Positions 60,067 to 64,000 of a DNA stretch of 64,000 bases are shown piece by piece. Within the stretch, counting starts at the first letter, position 1. The number at the start of each line of letters is the position of its first letter. A model generated the notes under the pieces. The model had not been told where the DNA came from and searched no databases. It saw nothing but the letters and a program-made list of their open reading frames with translations. The position numbers and the translations under genes were made by a program. Source of the DNA: Desertimonas flava (lineage in GTDB: Bacteria; Actinomycetota; Acidimicrobiia; Acidimicrobiales; Ilumatobacteraceae); assembly GCF_003426815.1 (NCBI RefSeq), contig NZ_QKYK01000018.1, positions 49,579-113,578 of the forward strand, read 5' to 3'.

Positions 60067-63000
60067 ATGGTGCCGGGAGCTGTCCCCACCGCCGACCGTC
60101 TCCGCGCCTTCGGGCCGATGCGGATCGAACGAGGCGGCGCCACCATCGTCGTGCCGCGAGGCGATGCGCAGCGGTTGCTCGGGTACCTCGCGCTGAAGAG
60201 GGCGGCCGAGCGGCGCGAATCCATCGTCGAGGCGCTGTGGCCGGACCAGGGTGCCGCCGGTCGCCGGTGCCTGTCCGACACGATCTACCGGATCCGCCGG
60301 CGGTGCGGCCCCGAGCTCGTTCGTGCCGATGCCGACACGGTGGGCCTCGGTCCCGGCGTCGACACCGACGTTCGCGAGTTCGACCACCTCGCCGTCGGCA
60401 CCGAGATCGACCAGCTCGAGCGGGCCGTCGCCCTGTACGACGAGCTCGTCCCGGGGATCTACGACGACTGGGCCGTCGAGCACCGGACGGCGCGTCACCG
60501 GGCCCACGTGGAGGCGCTGCGGCGCCTTGCCGAACACTCCGAGACGGCGGGGTCGCTCGACAGGGCGGCGGCGACGTTGCGGCGCTTGCTGGTGGCCGAG
60601 CCCTTCGACGAGACCGCGCACCAGTGCTACCTGCGGTTGCTCGGACGGCTCCATCGCTACGCCGAGGCCCGGGCGCACTTCGAGGCGCTCGACCGGATGC
60701 TCGCCGAGGAGCTCGGCGCCGTCCCGCTGCCCGAGACGATCCAGATCGTCAAGGGTTTCGACCGCGAGCGCGAGCTGGCGACGGTCGTCGCCGAGCAGCA
60801 GCGCCCGTTCGTCGGCCGCGTCACCGAGCGGGCGGCGGGCGTGAGCGCGATCGAGGCCGCGGTGACCGGTCGGGGTGGCGTCTTGTGCATCGAAGGGGTC
60901 GCCGGCATCGGCAAGACGAGGCTGCTCGCCGAGTTGATCGACAGCGCACGGTGGCGCCGGGTGAAGGTGGCCAGCACCTCGATCGCCGTCACCCCGGAGC
61001 GGTCGTCGCTCGAACCGCTCGCTCGCGCCCTGCGGCCCGTGATCTCGCCGGCGATCCGGCTCGAGGTCGCCGATCGGCTCGACGAGCAGTCGATGCGGGC
61101 CCTGGGTCCGTTGCTGACGGACGAGCCCACGGGGAGGGAGGGGGCGATCGCCGACGGCTCGAACCGTCTGCGCCACGCCCTCTCCGTGTTGGGCGCCGTC
61201 CTCGTGGAGGGCGGGACCATCGCCGTGGTGCTCGACGACGTGCACTGGGCGAGCACGTCGACGTGGGAACACCTCGACTCGCTGGCCAGCGGGTTCGTCC
61301 CCGGCGGCGGGCTCCTGGTCGTCGCCTACCGCCGCCCCGAGGTCGACAACACCCCTGGCTGGACTGTCCTGCAGAACTGGGACCGGACCGGCCTGGCGAC
61401 GATCCTGCCGCTGGAACCACTCCACCCCGACGAAGCGGCAGCGCTCGTCGGGACGACCGATGCGGTCGACATCGACGAGGTGCTGGCGCTCACCGGGGGC
61501 GTGCCCTTCAACATCATCAGAGGTCTCGACGCCGGTGACTGGGGCGCCGGTCGCGACGACCGTGTCGACCGCCTGGGCCGCGACCACCGTCGGGCGCTCG
61601 AGGCGGCGGCCGTCCTCGGGCGGGACGTCGGGTTCCGGGCCTGGGCCGCGGTGCTCGGCACCGCCCCGCTCGCGCTGGCCGCGCTCGCCGACGGTCTCGT
61701 CGCCGAGCGCTGGCTGACCCCGAACCCGGAGGGATACGCCTTCGTCCACGATCTGGTCCGCTCGTCCGTGCACGACCGCATGGGCCACACCGAGCGCACC
61801 GAGCTCCACGCCCGCGCCGCGGCGGCGATCGCCGAGCTCGAGCCCGACAACTGGCGGCGCCGGGCGCACCACCTCGACGAGGCCGGACAGCGGGCCGACG
61901 CAGCCCGCGCCCACCGGGAGGCCGGCCGTGCCGCACTCGCCCGGTTGGCGATGGGCGACGCGTGCGAATCGTTCCACCGTGCGTGGACACTGCTCCCAAC
62001 CGAGCTCGACCGCGAACGCATGGAGGTGGTGCTCGAGTGCCGGCCGACCGTCGAGGGTGGCGGCCAGCGGATCGATCGGGCGATGGTGGACGACGCGATC
62101 GAGACCGCACGCCGGCTCGGGGATGACGATGCCCTGCTCCGGGCGCTGCTGCTGGCCGGCGGCCAGTACAGCCGCATCGGCGACGACACCGACGGACTGC
62201 GCTGGCTGGCCGAGGCGGAGACGCTCGCCCGAGCGGCCGGCGATCCCTTGCGACTCGCCGACGTGCAGTACCGGCGGGCGGCACTCGTCGGCTATCTCGG
62301 CCGCTGGCCCGACGCCGAACGCGAGCTGACGACCGCGCTCGGCCAGATCGACCAGCTCGAGCATCCCGCGATGCATCGGCAGCTCGTCAACGGTCTCGCC
62401 GAAGCGACCCTGCGGATGGGCCGCCCCGCCGAGACGGTCGGCTGGCTCGAGGACGCGCTGCGCGCCGCTCGGGCCGCCGGTGACTCCCTCGCCGAGCTCC
62501 GCCACCTGAAGATCCTCAACCTCGTGTGGTTCGAGCTGTGCGAGTGGGACCGCCTGGCGGCGAGCGCCGAGGAGTCACTCACTTTGGCCCGGCGATTCGG
62601 TGCCGCCGGGGCGCTGGGCACGGCGTGCCAGGCGGTCGCCCTCGCTGCGTTGGCGGTCGGCGACCGTCGCACGGCGAAAGCAATGATCGACGAGGCCCGC
62701 ACGGCATGGGCGGCGTCGGGAAACCGCCGCCTGCTCACATCGGTCGACAACACGCTCGGTCTCATCGCCGAGGACGACGGCGACGAGGCGACGGCCATCG
62801 CCCACTACGAGGCGGCGCTGGTCGCGGCGGCCGAGATCGACGCGCAGACCGAGGTGGCGTGGGCCCGGCACGATCTGGGAACGCTCCGCCTGGCCGCAGG
62901 CCGGCCGCACGAGGCGGCCCCTCTCCTGCGCGCGTCGGTCGACTTCTGGACCGAGGCCGGCAACCAGTTCAAACGGGAGATGAGCGCCGCCAGCCTGGGC

Positions 63001-63630
63001 CTCGCCCTCCTCGAGGCGGGTGACGACACCGGCGAGCCGGCTGCGCTCGCCGAGCACGGGCTGAGACTGCACCGGTCGGGGACCGTGCGAGGCGAGCTCC
63101 TCCAGGAGTGGTTGTGGACGCTCGCCTGCCTGCTCGCCCGGCTCGATCGCCGACCGGAAGCCGGCGAGCTGCTCGACGCCGCCCACCGCGAGCTCCTCCG
63201 CCAGGCGGCGACGATCTCCGACCTGGAGCGCCGGCGTGGGTTCTTCGAGCGCGTGCCGTTGAACCGGGCGATCATGGCAGCGGTCGATGCCCGGTCGGGG
63301 TCGCGGCGCGCGGTCACCGTACGGCTCGCCTCGTCGACTGCGCCGCTCGGGCGGACGCTGCGGCCCGACGAGTACGTCGACGTGCAGTGGACCGTCGACG
63401 CAGCCGACGATGTGACGATCGACGACCCTGCGGCCCGCCGCCGGCACCGCCTCGTCCGCCTGCTCGGCGAGGCCGCGGCGCAGGGCGCAGCTCCGACCGA
63501 CGACGATCTCGCGGTGGCGCTCGGTGTGAGCCGCCGGACCGTGCTGCGCGACCTCGCCGTGCTCGGCGAGCGGCGAACTGCACCCACACGCCGGCGTGCG
63601 GCGGCGGCGGCCGGCGCGTCGGCGCGATGA
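60067..63630 (+). CDS. BTAD/AAA-ATPase/TPR transcriptional regulator (AfsR/SARP-like)
   Basis: This 1187-aa protein begins with a winged-helix output-type region (FGPMRIERGGATIVVPRGDAQRLLGYLALKRAAERRESIVEALWP), then a BTAD domain (about 100-235, e.g. LRRLLVAEPFDETAHQCYLRLLGRLHRYAEARAHFEAL), an ATPase with Walker A GVAGIGKT near 278-285 and Walker B VVLDDVHWA near 386-394, and a long TPR-like helical half. A last HTH (DLAVALGVSRRTVLRDLAVLGERR) lies near the C-terminus. Such proteins sense signals through the repeats and control nearby genes. ATG 60067 is 9 nt after TATTGT. It diverges from the repeat-protein gene. Confidence 0.88.
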   Translation: MVPGAVPTADRLRAFGPMRIERGGATIVVPRGDAQRLLGYLALKRAAERRESIVEALWPDQGAAGRRCLSDTIYRIRRRCGPELVRADADTVGLGPGVDTDVREFDHLAVGTEIDQLERAVALYDELVPGIYDDWAVEHRTARHRAHVEALRRLAEHSETAGSLDRAAATLRRLLVAEPFDETAHQCYLRLLGRLHRYAEARAHFEALDRMLAEELGAVPLPETIQIVKGFDRERELATVVAEQQRPFVGRVTERAAGVSAIEAAVTGRGGVLCIEGVAGIGKTRLLAELIDSARWRRVKVASTSIAVTPERSSLEPLARALRPVISPAIRLEVADRLDEQSMRALGPLLTDEPTGREGAIADGSNRLRHALSVLGAVLVEGGTIAVVLDDVHWASTSTWEHLDSLASGFVPGGGLLVVAYRRPEVDNTPGWTVLQNWDRTGLATILPLEPLHPDEAAALVGTTDAVDIDEVLALTGGVPFNIIRGLDAGDWGAGRDDRVDRLGRDHRRALEAAAVLGRDVGFRAWAAVLGTAPLALAALADGLVAERWLTPNPEGYAFVHDLVRSSVHDRMGHTERTELHARAAAAIAELEPDNWRRRAHHLDEAGQRADAARAHREAGRAALARLAMGDACESFHRAWTLLPTELDRERMEVVLECRPTVEGGGQRIDRAMVDDAIETARRLGDDDALLRALLLAGGQYSRIGDDTDGLRWLAEAETLARAAGDPLRLADVQYRRAALVGYLGRWPDAERELTTALGQIDQLEHPAMHRQLVNGLAEATLRMGRPAETVGWLEDALRAARAAGDSLAELRHLKILNLVWFELCEWDRLAASAEESLTLARRFGAAGALGTACQAVALAALAVGDRRTAKAMIDEARTAWAASGNRRLLTSVDNTLGLIAEDDGDEATAIAHYEAALVAAAEIDAQTEVAWARHDLGTLRLAAGRPHEAAPLLRASVDFWTEAGNQFKREMSAASLGLALLEAGDDTGEPAALAEHGLRLHRSGTVRGELLQEWLWTLACLLARLDRRPEAGELLDAAHRELLRQAATISDLERRRGFFERVPLNRAIMAAVDARSGSRRAVTVRLASSTAPLGRTLRPDEYVDVQWTVDAADDVTIDDPAARRRHRLVRLLGEAAAQGAAPTDDDLAVALGVSRRTVLRDLAVLGERRTAPTRRRAAAAAGASAR

Positions 63631-63702
63631 GCCTCCACCCCGCTCGGCGAGGCCGTGGCTCATTGCCGAGTCAGCGCTCGACGCCGAACCAGGACGAGGG
63701 AC

Positions 63703-64000
63703 TCACTGCGGGATGATGAGGATCTGGCCGACGCGGATGAGGTTGGCGTTCGGGAGGTGGTTGGCGGCGACGATGGCGGCGACGGAGGTGCCGTAGCGCA
63801 GGGCGATGCGGTACAGGGTGTCGCCCGACTGCACGGTGTATCGGACCGGTGTGGTCGTGGGTGGTGGGGTCGTGGGTGGTGGGGTCGTGGGTGGTGGGGT
63901 CGTCGGGGTGGTCCCGGCGGTCGGGATGATGAGGATCTGGCCGACGCGGATGAGGTTGGCGTTCGGGAGGTGGTTGGCGGCGACGATGGCGGCGACGGAG
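63703..64000 (-). CDS. LysM-domain protein, C-terminal part (5' end outside window)
   Basis: Read from the window edge on the minus strand, this encodes the end of one LysM, a Pro/Thr linker (PPPTT repeats) and a complete LysM, VRYTVQSGDTLYRIALRYGTSVAAIVAANHLPNANLIRVGQILIIPQ. LysM binds peptidoglycan or chitin, so this is a cell-wall protein. A 79-bp stretch (63709-63787) is repeated exactly at 63922-64000, so the two LysM copies are almost identical at DNA level. The start is beyond the window. Confidence 0.9.
   Translation of the reverse strand, partial: SVAAIVAANHLPNANLIRVGQILIIPTAGTTPTTPPPTTPPPTTPPPTTTPVRYTVQSGDTLYRIALRYGTSVAAIVAANHLPNANLIRVGQILIIPQ

Noticed and set aside
60001..62505. 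834-codon minus-strand frame
   Set aside because: Long shadow opposite the BTAD regulator, which has clear P-loop, BTAD and TPR features; typical of GC-rich DNA.

Overview
Organism. The window is very GC-rich and dense in Actinobacteria-type genes: a WhiB protein, an ECF41-type SigJ, mycothiol-linked DinB-fold proteins (TIGR03085/TIGR03086), an Eis-like acetyltransferase, a topoisomerase I with a Lys/Ala tail, an AfsR/BTAD-type regulator and a minimal Tad pilus locus. Many starts sit 6-10 nt after a TAnnnT hexamer with no Shine-Dalgarno sequence, so leaderless transcripts appear common. I infer an actinobacterium, probably class Acidimicrobiia (Ilumatobacter-like); the sequence alone does not prove the class. 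I see no rRNA, CRISPR array, insertion sequence or prophage.

Layout. 1-9.7 kb: end of a DUF1996 protein, a DinB-fold protein, the replication genes topA, tmk and holB (minus strand), an MMPL transporter divergent from rsgA, and a STAS protein. 9.8-13.9 kb: carotenoid oxygenase, whiB, a poorly coding 0.77-kb stretch, and an isolated AAA ATPase behind an AT-rich promoter. 13.9-18.1 kb: a tad operon (tadZ, tadA/cpaF, tadB, tadC, flp, tadE; minus strand) joined by 4-bp stop/start overlaps, with six 30-bp tandem repeats across the flp/tadE junction. 18.2-26.7 kb: GH3 glycosidase, transglutaminase-like protein, a DHA2 MFS pump divergent from its TetR regulator, a GNAT, an IclR regulator and an Eis-like GNAT. 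26.8-34.3 kb: a secreted Thr-rich protein, PAQR/hemolysin III, a SigA/SigB-type sigma factor, a BI-1 protein, a membrane protein with a DHEHVHVWQ motif, and a coupled trio (DksA-like remnant, ABC1 kinase, unknown). 34.4-42.0 kb: a CUT1 sugar/glycerol-phosphate transporter without its ATPase, a secreted CocE/NonD hydrolase, a cyclophilin and an SDR. 42.5-51.1 kb: YcaQ-like protein, AI-2E transporter, asparaginase, MBL hydrolase, enoyl-CoA hydratase, TIGR03085 protein and a second MFS/TetR pair. 51.2-64 kb: a lipoprotein metalloprotease with a VWD domain, tRNA-Lys, an epimerase with its ECF41 sigma factor, a 1124-aa secreted protein of seven repeats, a BTAD/ATPase/TPR regulator, and the end of a LysM protein.

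How it works together. The clearest units are the Tad pilus operon, the sugar transporter beside secreted hydrolases, two efflux pump/TetR pairs, and sigJ with its neighbouring epimerase (the classic ECF41 arrangement). Intergenic DNA is unusually structured: three copies of a ~160-bp element placed right after stop codons, palindromes sharing the core GTGCCTGGCAC, a nested inverted-repeat array, paired REP-like units, and strong hairpins between convergent genes. These repeats, the repeat-generated tadE start region and the leaderless mini-ORFs coupled to two carbohydrate loci are the least explained features.
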